From the NCBI RefSeq assembly GCF_000027005.1, contig NC_012966.1:1612001-1676000 (forward strand): a stretch of DNA of 64,000 bases. The letters run 5' to 3'. This stretch comes from Komagataella phaffii GS115 (lineage: Eukaryota; Ascomycota; Pichiomycetes; Pichiales; Pichiaceae). The position numbers were made by a program, and so were the translations under genes. The notes beneath the pieces were generated by a model. That model was given only the letters and a program-made list of their open reading frames with translations, was not told the DNA's origin and ran no database searches. Position 1 is the first letter of the stretch. Every line of letters starts with the position of its first letter. Shown here in pieces: positions 40,501 through 48,273 of this stretch.

Positions 40501-40702
40501 GAATCGTGATCAATGATTTGAAAAGCGGTATCTCGTCATTCTGAATAGGAAGTAACCGCAATCCGTTGTAAAACGCTTTACTAGAGCGATGGTCCCAGGT
40601 AAACACAATACACGCCCTAACATGTTTTCTTTTTGGAGCAGCTTCTTCGGTGGAACAGGCCTTCTTGATGCTAACTTTGAGATCTGCCTCTTGTCGGCTC
40701 AT
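37568..40702 (-). CDS. SLA2: Endocytic adaptor Sla2 (HIP1R family)
   Basis: The 1,044-residue protein has an N-terminal ANTH phosphoinositide-binding domain (about residues 1-280, with HVRACIVFTWDHRSSKAFYNGLRLLP). A Gln-rich segment (about 320-380), a long coiled coil (about 380-620) and a C-terminal talin-like THATCH/I/LWEQ actin-binding domain (about 790-1030, including KWTEGLISASKSVA and VAASTAQLVAASRVK) follow. It couples clathrin coats to actin during endocytosis. S. cerevisiae Sla2 is 968 residues, and the extra length here is mainly the Gln-rich linker. SLA2 is the most conserved right-hand neighbour of MAT across yeasts. Confidence 0.97.
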   Translation of the reverse strand: MSRQEADLKVSIKKACSTEEAAPKRKHVRACIVFTWDHRSSKAFYNGLRLLPIQNDEIPLFKSLITIHKVLQEGHPSAIKEGIKNRDWIQSLGHVFPGDGMKRYGRLIREYDRYLIRKIDFHNSHKGFNGTFEYEEYVSLKTVSDPNEGYEAIMDLMVLQDSINDLQRLLFASIDSSSHSELKISALVPLIAESYGIFKFITSMLRGMCHSLGHDDEALQPLIERFISQYSDLYDFYAECSYVKYLTSLVNIPKLPFEAPDLFNWDETDELKPRILAEEPSLQVSSKAPSEEFGTPTEVIHSQPTAGTDLWAQSNALKQQYEQEQQLLEQERQQQLLEQQHQQQQQLEYWEKQKELQEQQQLYAQQQLESDQLQRQVQGRVGELERDLLILRGQFDRDQLMLRQYDERVKALETELSSTTQNAQQQLGAKEELLGNIQEQAAQWKSKYDSLAKLYSQLREEHLNLLSKFKTAQLKASSAREAIDKREKIERDLKAKNIELADLIRERDRARLDLERSKSDKNSETERLEARLREQETKLADIEKLHSSELKSFLSQHNKEIEELQNQLQASSLSESANERLKALEAQLQEKDDELAIAHQTMEATIKELTGQQSIQNSAIDEQIDAILLEHIDKLTEVIDAILTSGVQRIQDGLFELDSPMQAGNQNSSPEYLSSIIEKSSNLATEFTSSFNGFIADGPNGDHVSVIQTITEFTTSIVDLLLNCKGVVRLASSDQEAEALLNSARDVAEESESFIVSLYSSSLKGLSDQEKTDKAIEGNVDIQQELQTLSSLVEKLISSQVNINVNDNVGELVDREMAHAAETIAKASDHLTDLLTNAKQDISTIDMKINNSILSAAIAVTKAIILLIKTATDCQNEIVNHGRGSSSRTSFYKKHNKWTEGLISASKSVAYSTNSLIQIADGVLSSTSSPEQLIVACNDVAASTAQLVAASRVKASFMSKTQDKLELASKSVTSACRSLVRQVQEILSQKDKEELEIDYSKLSAHENKTVQMEQQVEILKLETALQNARRRLGEIRRFGYHADE
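39595..39760 (-). repeat. Glutamine-codon repeat inside SLA2
   Basis: On the plus strand the stretch is rich in TGTTGC/TTGCTG/CTGTTG, encoding on the minus strand a Gln/Leu/Glu-rich linker (QQQQQLEYW, LEQERQQQLLEQQ). It separates the ANTH domain from the coiled coil. Such CAG/CAA tracts change length easily between strains. Confidence 0.85.
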
Positions 40703-41170
40703 TATCTAGTCGAAATTTTCGGTGGCGGGCGTTTTTTTTTTTTTACCGATAGAACCCCCCTGGAAGGTGACAATCCTCTTGAGCGTCAGGCGGAACACAA
40801 GAAGTCGTGATTCCTCTTCCCATTTATTTAGATTCCGACTCCCTCCCCTCACTCCCTCACATTTTTGATGTCCTCATCTCCTTCTCTCGAATAACATTCA
40901 ATCTACTGTCAAAGTCACACAAAATTACCTTCACCTGGTCTGCTTCTACAAGTGTACCTGTCATCTCCCATTACCCTTCCCTTCCCGTCCTCCCCTTCTG
41001 CCTACTATTTCCCTGAAATCCCATAATTATTCTTTCGCGAATTCGAGTAGTTTTTTATTTTGTTTTTTGCAACAATTTTTTTGCCTTCCTGCAACGCAAC
41101 TACTTCATTCTCTTTTTTCTTTTTCGGACTATATTTGTTCTCTGATAATCGACATACTTGTCCACTTTTT
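40703..41170. promoter_or_regulatory. Divergent SLA2/SUI1 promoter with poly(T) tract and pyrimidine-rich leader
   Basis: The 468-bp region holds a run of 13 T (40732-40744), a nucleosome-disfavouring poly(dA:dT) element. It then becomes strongly C/T-rich on the plus strand up to the SUI1 ATG at 41171 (for example CTCCCTCCCCTCACTCCC near 40850). This is typical of strongly expressed translation-factor genes. No TATA box was picked. Confidence 0.5.
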
Positions 41171-41500
41171 ATGGCATCAATAGAGAACCTAAAGTCTTTT
41201 GATCCGTTCGCCGATACAGGCGATGATGATACACAGCCCACTAACTACATTCATATCCGTATCCAACAGAGAAATGGTAGAAAGACATTAACCACCGTTC
41301 AGGGCTTACCAGAAGAATATGACCTAAAGAAGATCCTCAAGGTTTTGAAGAAAGATTTTGCTTGTAATGGGAATATTGTAAAAGATGATGAACTTGGTCA
41401 GGTCATCCAGCTGCAAGGAGATCAGAGAGTGAAAGTCATGGAGTTTTTGACCTCTCAGCTAGCTCTTCAAAAGAAGAACATCAAAATTCATGGATTCTGA
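41171..41500 (+). CDS. SUI1: Translation initiation factor eIF1
   Basis: The ATG at 41171 (MASIENLKSFDPFADTGDD) gives 109 residues, the family length (108 in S. cerevisiae). The open frame upstream is pyrimidine-rich leader, not protein-like. The SUI1 fold is complete: IHIRIQQRNGRKTLTTVQGLP, KKILKVLKKDFACNGN, LGQVIQLQGDQR and the C-terminal KKNIKIHGF. eIF1 binds the 40S subunit near the P site and enforces AUG selection during scanning. Confidence 0.98.
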   Translation: MASIENLKSFDPFADTGDDDTQPTNYIHIRIQQRNGRKTLTTVQGLPEEYDLKKILKVLKKDFACNGNIVKDDELGQVIQLQGDQRVKVMEFLTSQLALQKKNIKIHGF

Positions 41501-41774
41501 TTCTGTTAGGACCAATTTGTATGCTCTTACAAGGATCACTCTATTTTAGTTTTGCTCTATGTCTGTGGGAGGTAACTTGTGTTCACAGAGTCTACTACTT
41601 TGCTGGCAATGATGGCTTGTATAGGTACTTTCCGGTTTTTCTTTTTCTGACATATTCAAGGCTTCAAGTTTGCTCTGCGGACTACTCACTAAATAAGAAT
41701 CCACTCGAATAATACATACCATACCATCTTTGAGATTTCTTCGGTTTTGAATTTAAGATTGGGAAATTTACGAT

Positions 41775-42311
41775 TCACAGTTGTGTGATCTGTTTCTTTG
41801 TTTGTCTCTCTCTCTCCTTTGTAGCTTTTTGAAATTCAAGCAATGGATCGTTGCCGCCGATTGTTTTATTCACAATGCTTTCAGAGGCATTAACCTCAGG
41901 GTAAATTTTAGTTTCACCATCTTGCTTGGGTATAAACTGTCTCTTGGTATTTTGTGATTTTTGCACTCCTTTACCCTTTCTTCGTTTTCCCAACAGAAAT
42001 TCTTCATGTTCTTTTGCATTCTGCTTCACGACATTTTTGTTAACTCCATTGCGACTGTAATCATCCGTCTTATAGTTTTGTTCGTTGTACATCCAATCAA
42101 TGCGCATCTCTACTTGAGAAAACTTCTCTGGTTGACCTGGATGCCGCCAGCTTAAACTTGCACTTTTTTCTTTCTCTTTGCCTATCTCCTCCAAGCGCTG
42201 TTGGATTTTTTGGTGTTCTTCAAGTGCGTGCTGCTCTCTTTTCCAAACCTTTTCTTGGTTCTTCAGAAGCTTTGGATTCCAAGACTTCTTCAGATTTAAG
42301 TCACCAACCAT
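41775..42311 (-). CDS. CWC25: Pre-mRNA splicing factor Cwc25
   Basis: The ATG at 42311 (MVGDLNLKKSWNP) gives 178 residues, equal to yeast Cwc25 (179). The N-terminal Cir_N-type block (LNLKKSWNPKLLKNQEKVWK, then a Glu/Lys helix ending IGKEKE) is diagnostic. MRIDWMYNE and a basic disordered tail (GKRRKGKGVQKS) follow. Cwc25 enters the activated spliceosome after Prp2 action and promotes the first transesterification. Upstream in-frame residues before Met 42311 are ignored. Retention of a step-one splicing factor is consistent with the spliced gene at 6.0-7.2 kb. Confidence 0.92.
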   Translation of the reverse strand: MVGDLNLKKSWNPKLLKNQEKVWKREQHALEEHQKIQQRLEEIGKEKEKSASLSWRHPGQPEKFSQVEMRIDWMYNEQNYKTDDYSRNGVNKNVVKQNAKEHEEFLLGKRRKGKGVQKSQNTKRQFIPKQDGETKIYPEVNASESIVNKTIGGNDPLLEFQKATKERERQTKKQITQL

Positions 42312-45300
42312 AGTTGGTTTAAATTTGAATACAAATGGATACAAAGAGAGATTTTCTCATTCGCATAGACAGATAGAGAGATACACGAAAATCTCTTCAC
42401 TGATACTATACTGCATTCATTCTCAACGTGAAATAAGGAGGACATAGATAGAATACCATGAAGCTTGCATTTGTAGTGAGCAACTGTTTAGCCTGTAGAA
42501 AGAAAGAAAACACTATCAAGCCAGTGAGGCTCATACTTGGTCACAAGCTACCAATTGCTACGGTCCCTGAATGAAGTTCTGATTGAAAGTCACTACTGAG
42601 ATCCTTCTCTTAAACACTAAAAAAAAATTACCACTGGCTAACCCCAAGCTAATAGCCGCTATTGAAATATAGTGATCGGCTGGATGAGAAATTAGCTCCT
42701 GTTTGACTGCATAAACTAAATACCTACTCAATGTTGCCCCTCTTTTTATTGTACATTTCTGGAGAATTTTATAACCCATTGACCCTTAAAGGTTAGCGAG
42801 CAAGATCCATAGTTCTAGAATTCTATGGCCTCTCTGGCATCTATTCTATGACTACTATAAGAAGCATTAGCTTAAATCATTTTCACAAATTTTCAAAAAT
42901 TGGAAATTTGCAAGCAGTTCTAGCTGGCATCTTCAAATAATCTGCTGTATCAGTAAATTCGACATATCGGAAAGATCTCAATACGTCTTCTTCGGAAATA
43001 GAAACATCGATCACCCCATATGGTCCACCATCTGTAGTGTCTCAAGCAACATGTACCAAAACTGTGATTAAAGTGTTGCTGATGCCAGTTTGCGTATCAT
43101 TCAGCGATGGCCAAACGTGTACGTACTCAATTTGAATTGTTAGGATTTTCTTGGTCCCGTTTATTCCACACTGCAAGTCCAACAACTAAAGCTATTAAGG
43201 AACGTACTGCCTGTCTCCCGCTATAGGCGTATGAACCAAAAAATCTAGAATATGGTGAGAGCTCCTATTGTGCAATCAATATTGGCGAGATAAATGAGCG
43301 AAGTCACTATCGGTGTCGGAATAGAAGAAAATAGTGTCACTTCTTGATTGACTATTACTTTTGAACTCCGCTGCGCTGTAGCATTTTTTGCTCTAGTGGA
43401 GAGTCGCACAATACATTTTTGCTGACTTAGATCGGTTATCGTGCATCGTACAGTTGTAGGATCTATATTGCAGTTTTAATTTACTGATCATGACCCTATT
43501 ATGTCTTTTAAACCCCGCTCCCCGCTGCTGATTAACTTGGTAATCAACTCACTATTTCATTCATGTCAACAGCCCCGAAAACGATAATTAATAGACAACC
43601 CCAATCATATTTAGTGAGTTTTCGGATTAAAGCTTGTTCGCGTTCCGGTTGATGATGGTTTCAAGAAAATGCTGAGCTCGCTCTTATACTGGGTCCCTTG
43701 AAATGATATGCATATGTTGGGAATACGCTAATGTACTTTGACAGATATTGCTTCTCCTTGTAGCAAATTGACAGTTTCGTTTGCAACTGTAACACTTGGT
43801 GATCGATATTTGGATAAACACAATTACTATTTTGGAGTTACAACCAGAATTCGTCTTAATGTTTCGCATCCTTGTTCAAAGACTAAAACTTCTTCGATTT
43901 CGAATTTGTCTTAAGTATTGACTAGTCGGGCTCAAAGAGCAACACTAGCTGGAAACGGCTCAGGATCACTTTCGTTTTTTTTCTAGAAAATGAGGCAATT
44001 GTAGGACTGGGTCTCTTTATCTGCAATTTGTGTAAGCTGGTTTACTGTTCTCAACAAAATAGAAGTGAACCGTCCGTGATGTAAAATGAGACTACTCCGT
44101 TGAATCGCAACAAGTATTATATCCTAGCTTAAGGTGATTCTTAACTTTGGAGCAAAAATATCGTGTAACAACGCCGGCTCAGTCAATCTTCTTTGAATTA
44201 ACACTGCACCTCTATCTTGAACACTATCTACATGAGTGTGCAACCAGAAAGAATGCAAAGATTAATTTTCTTACCCACAATGTGGTCCGATCCACAATTC
44301 TAGTGAATTCCTAACATGTTTAGTACCAACGTTTGAACAACAGATACATCACATTGAAAAAAAGGATTGAGAATAATAATCAAATTTTCAGCATTATATA
44401 GTACCACGAAACTAAATCGCTTTGGAAGGAGAAACATTTTCAAGCTGTTAAACTGGATTTATCCAAAATAGTTAGTTTGCACAAGTTTAAAAGGAGGTGT
44501 CTAACAGGTGGGGAAAAATCAGTTAATTGAGTTTTTAATGATCCAAGAGCTCGGTAGGTCCAGAAAACTTATGAAACGAAAATTTCTCGTTGACAAAAGA
44601 ATCAAGTAGTTGCAAAATCACTGTTTACAATTGGACATTTCGAATGTACTATGAGGCGATCGATCTTCCTTGATTGAATAGTCCAATACGGAAAATGAAA
44701 TCGTGTCGATTTATTACTTAATCGGTCGAGGTATGTTCGAACGGTTTCAATGAAAGCAGGAGAAGAAGGTTACTCTCCAAGACCACATTGACCATCCGAG
44801 CCCGCCAGGCCCTACTTGACAGCCAGGCTACTAAAACTGAATGTAACAAGGAAAAGAGAGTTTACTACTTTTCGATCTCCTAAAGCTAAGGAGACTGGAT
44901 GGTTTTGGTTGTACCTGCAGGACAGGGGATTCGGTCTGAGTTGAAAGGCCAAATTGAGATTCTGTGACAAACAAAAAGAGCTGGTCCTATGGAATTCCAG
45001 ATTCTTCTATCTTGCATAAATACATGCTTATTTAGGTAACTCATTTTGCCCAAATAGGAAATATTGGAGTATCCTTTCTATAACAGAATTGTGTTTAATT
45101 CTTATGTCATCCTACGGGCATCGCTCTATATCATTCACCACGTACGTTCCAATGATAGCGTAATAGCGTGCGAAGAAAAGGGAATAGTAAGCCACTTGTA
45201 GAAAAGTGTTGGCTGATCACTACTCAAAATCAGCTCCATACCCTGAGTTAATCAGTTCACGTTGCTCAAGCGTCTAAAAATAGATTGCTATTGCCTGCGA

Positions 45301-45558
45301 ATTCTCTTAGGCCTGGAACGTTCTACTGGGCTCGCGGACCGTGTTTATTCCTGATTCTGGAGGTAAACGGTGGCTTTTGCAGAAAACGCGCAGGCAGTGT
45401 TAATTGCTAAATTTTTTCTTCCGTCGTATTTCTTTTTCCTGCTGGTGAACCTTGATTATTTCCCATATAAATAAGGGTTGAAGCTCCTTGATTTTTTTTC
45501 TTTTCTTGTATCCAAAAAATCACACTTTGAGCAGTCAATATTTATAATATTAGCCGAA
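42312..45558. other. 3.2-kb gene-free region, presumed long promoter of the GPI gene
   Basis: This is the longest interval without a supported gene. It holds the CWC25 promoter at the left and a TATA box at the right end. All open frames are short (at most about 73 codons from an ATG) and show no family I recognise. I saw no tRNA, transposon or clear long repeat by eye. Extended upstream regions are typical of regulated yeast cell-surface genes. Confidence 0.55.
45466..45474 (+). promoter_or_regulatory. TATA box of the small GPI-protein gene
   Basis: TATAAATAA is a strong TATA match 85 bp upstream of the ATG at 45559, with a T-rich initiation region in between. This suggests a highly expressed or inducible promoter. 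Confidence 0.7.
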
Positions 45559-45756
45559 ATGCAATTCAAGTCTATCGTTTTAACTCTAGCTGCCGTTACC
45601 GTTGCTCAAGCTAACAACCTATCAAACGAGAGTAATGGTACTAATCACTCCAACCATACTTCTTCCGTGCCAACTGGAGCTGCCGTTCGTGCCTCTGGTA
45701 TGGGAGCTGGCTTGTTGGGAGCTGGTGTTGTAGCCGGTGTTGCTCTATTGATTTAA
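45559..45756 (+). CDS. Very small GPI-anchored cell-wall/surface protein
   Basis: The protein is only 65 residues. It starts with a canonical signal peptide (MQFKSIVLTLAAVTVAQA, cleavage after Ala18). A short Asn/Ser/Thr-rich mature part follows with five N-glycosylation sequons (NLS, NES, NGT, NHS, NHT). It ends in a small-residue omega-site region followed by a hydrophobic tail (MGAGLLGAGVVAGVALLI) that fits a GPI-attachment signal. After processing only ~25-30 residues would remain, so it probably serves as a glycosylated wall filler like other minimal GPI proteins of yeasts. Codons are strongly biased (GCT, GCC, TCC), suggesting high expression. The ORTHOLOGUE is not recognised. Confidence 0.8.
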   Translation: MQFKSIVLTLAAVTVAQANNLSNESNGTNHSNHTSSVPTGAAVRASGMGAGLLGAGVVAGVALLI

Positions 45757-46932
45757 GCTGTTTGTCCTTATACATCATTCCAAGGTTAGAAAAGGCCGGA
45801 AAACAGACATTTTTATTTCATAGAATATTGCAGTAGGATATATCCGCTACACTCGCTTATCAGCCCATTTTAATTTAATATTTTAGTTTAATTTTTTAAC
45901 TGATCAGTTAGCCTTCTTTCAGCAAGGGCTGAAAGATGTCGTGCGTAAACTCAAATAGTTACTTACTTTAGCAATGATCATTTGTTTGCTCTTGTTGTAG
46001 CCAAGTTTCTCGGCAGACAAAAGCCGCTCGTTGAAGTCCATTCGGAAAGTCAAAGGTCATCGAAAGTATTTCGAAGGGGCTGAATCTCGAAGGGGGCTGA
46101 ATCTGCAGGGACTTTACGTGTCTTATCGATCAAAAGATTAATTCTAAAACAGGCAAGAAATGCGCGAATTAATCTTACAACTATAGTTGCTGCTGCTTTT
46201 TAGAGCGGTCAACGTTTCTTACCAGGTTGTTTAATTTATTGATTATTCAATTGCAAACGTCGTCTAATTCATTAGAAACGAAAGCTATGCATTCAAGAGA
46301 CTGGTTTTTAGCAGTCATTGGGTTTTTCCTGCCCCCTTTAGCTGTTTTTATTAAGAGAGGTTTTCTTTCGGGAGATTGTGAGTTGCCTTTTTGTTTTGAC
46401 CTGTCGATCGAACACTAACCAATATTAGTTTGGATAAATGTAGCACTCTGTATTCTGGGATATCTTCCAGGTCTACTTCATTCATGGTACATCATCTCGT
46501 GCTACCCATACGAAAGCAAATCTTCTTACAGAGGGGTGACTATTCCTGGACGAGAGAGCCAATCATACGGAGCTATTCAGTAGTATCACTACAAATGGAA
46601 AATCTGTTTCACTAGCAGCGGAGATTAATTTGGGGCCTTTCCCATTCCCTCCCGTAATTTTTTTATACTATTTCCTCAGTGGATTGATCAGTTTCTTCTC
46701 ATTTAAATCGTAATGGTGGGTTTTTAGTTTGTTCTGCGTATCCTAATTTATACTTATGTTGAATAACTTTAAAATATTTTTTCACTTCATTTCATGCTCT
46801 TGACGTCCCTTTCTTATCGATTAATCGATGAACTTGTCAAGCTCTGGTCATGCGCGATGATGTTACCATGAAGAAAAAAAACAAGCAAAACAACTGACAC
46901 CGGCACCAAAGTCATATACAAAAATAATATCA
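45757..46932. other. Intergenic region between GPI gene and RBA50
   Basis: This 1.2-kb AT-rich stretch contains the GPI-gene terminator and RBA50 promoter. A 16/17-bp imperfect tandem duplication is at 46071-46103. Nothing else is supported. Confidence 0.5.
46071..46103. repeat. Tandem duplication of 16/17 bp
   Basis: TCGAAGGGGCTGAATC (46071-46086) is followed directly by the same sequence with one additional G (46087-46103). It lies in non-coding DNA, and function is unknown. Confidence 0.85.
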
Positions 46933-48273
46933 ATGAACTTGATTAACGAAGTGATTGAAAGAAATTTGAATTTTGAATCAACTACGGAGGAACTTCGTAA
47001 TGCTGAGAATGTACCAGTGGTTTCGCTTGATGGGTTTCCTGTTGCTACTAAAAGAAGGCCTTCAAAATGGAGCAATAGGCTCCATTCAAAGAAACCACAA
47101 ACATTTCCCACTGACGAGTTGAAATCGTTGTATAAAAAGACAGACTATGTCTCAAAGCCAGATAGAATACTCCACCTTGGTGCCGATACTCCTGGGTTGC
47201 AAAGTCCGTCTCAAGGAACTGCGGGGCAGTCCAAGGATCTAAGTAAGTATATCAGTCGAGAGTCGTTACCATTCTCACAACGCACGTCTTCAGAAAATGA
47301 GAAAAACAGTGACTATATCAATCCACAAACAAAATCGCTTCAATTCGTTGATGAATCTTGTTGTACTGAAAATATTGAGGGCTACGGAACTTGGATAGGT
47401 GGAACAGTAATTGAACCACCTAGCGTATCGTCCAGCAAAACTGAAGGTATCAAGTCGGCTAGTAGCACAGAAGCATACAGTAATGGGGAGGATGCGTCCA
47501 CTAAAAAGTGCAAATTGAGCTGTAAAACTGAGTTTCAACAATCACTTCAGTGGGATGATGTAGAGTATTTCAATGAGCTGTATCCCAAATGCAGCGAATC
47601 AACTATTGAAACGGAAATACCCAATAATACAACCATTAACACCAAAGAAAAAGAATATATTGAACTTGACCTAAACGATCCAGAATTCAACGAGAAGCTA
47701 CATCAGAAGTATTTTCCAGATCTTCCAGCTCATCCAGAACAGTTGGCATGGATGAGCCCTGTTACCAATGAAACAGAAGAAGGGGATGATGTAGTCTATG
47801 ATGATGTTAAAGACATCAGATTTGATTTTAAAGGTGAGATGATCCCTACGAGTAAAGTTTTGTCTATTCCAACAGCAGAAGGCTTGCATCATCATTCTCG
47901 TAATCCGGGAATGGCAGGCTACACATTGCACGAGCTTGCAAGTTATGCTTGCTCAACGTTTCCTAGTCAAAAATGCATCGCTATTCAAACTTTGGGAAGG
48001 ATTTTGTACAAGTTAGGAAAGCATAGTTATCCTATTTCCGTAGATGAAATCGAGGCCCGCGATAGTGGCCGGTATTTGCTTGCTTCCTTTGAAGACACGA
48101 TCTGGAAACTGATAGAGGAATTTCATATAATTGAAATTCTGATAAAGTCATCCAATGAGAGGGAAACTTCTAATCTGAGCATAAGGAGCTATGCAGTCGA
48201 GGCTCTCTGGTTATGGAGAGCTGGAGAAGGTGACAAGCGCTCTCTTACTTCCCAACATGGTAGTAACAATTAG
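46933..48273 (+). CDS. RBA50: RNA polymerase II-associated protein Rba50 (RPAP1 family)
   Basis: The 446-residue protein (S. cerevisiae 439) starts with a conserved helix (NLINEVIERNL) and GFPVATKRRPSKW. It carries in its C-terminal half the RPAP1 blocks: YFPDLPAHPEQLAWM, IRFDFKGEMIP, GLHHHSRNPGMAGYTLHELA, then SYACSTFPSQKCIAIQTLGRILYK. Rba50 acts in the cytoplasm in assembly and nuclear import of RNA polymerase II, binding Rpb3/Rpb10/Rpb11. The middle (about 90-200) is Ser/Glu-rich and disordered. Confidence 0.93.
   Translation: MNLINEVIERNLNFESTTEELRNAENVPVVSLDGFPVATKRRPSKWSNRLHSKKPQTFPTDELKSLYKKTDYVSKPDRILHLGADTPGLQSPSQGTAGQSKDLSKYISRESLPFSQRTSSENEKNSDYINPQTKSLQFVDESCCTENIEGYGTWIGGTVIEPPSVSSSKTEGIKSASSTEAYSNGEDASTKKCKLSCKTEFQQSLQWDDVEYFNELYPKCSESTIETEIPNNTTINTKEKEYIELDLNDPEFNEKLHQKYFPDLPAHPEQLAWMSPVTNETEEGDDVVYDDVKDIRFDFKGEMIPTSKVLSIPTAEGLHHHSRNPGMAGYTLHELASYACSTFPSQKCIAIQTLGRILYKLGKHSYPISVDEIEARDSGRYLLASFEDTIWKLIEEFHIIEILIKSSNERETSNLSIRSYAVEALWLWRAGEGDKRSLTSQHGSNN

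Noticed and set aside
42558..42779. 73-codon minus-strand ORF with a hydrophobic HYISIAAISLGLASG segment, faintly like a small ATP-synthase subunit
   Set aside because: Similarity too weak and the C-terminal part does not match. Not annotated without a database search.
42805..42830. TTCTAGAA palindrome resembling a heat-shock element
   Set aside because: Only two correctly spaced pentamer halves and no gene start nearby.
42312..45558. Centromere hypothesis for the 3.2-kb gene-free region
   Set aside because: No large inverted repeats or point-centromere elements seen by eye; too short for Komagataella-type centromeres.
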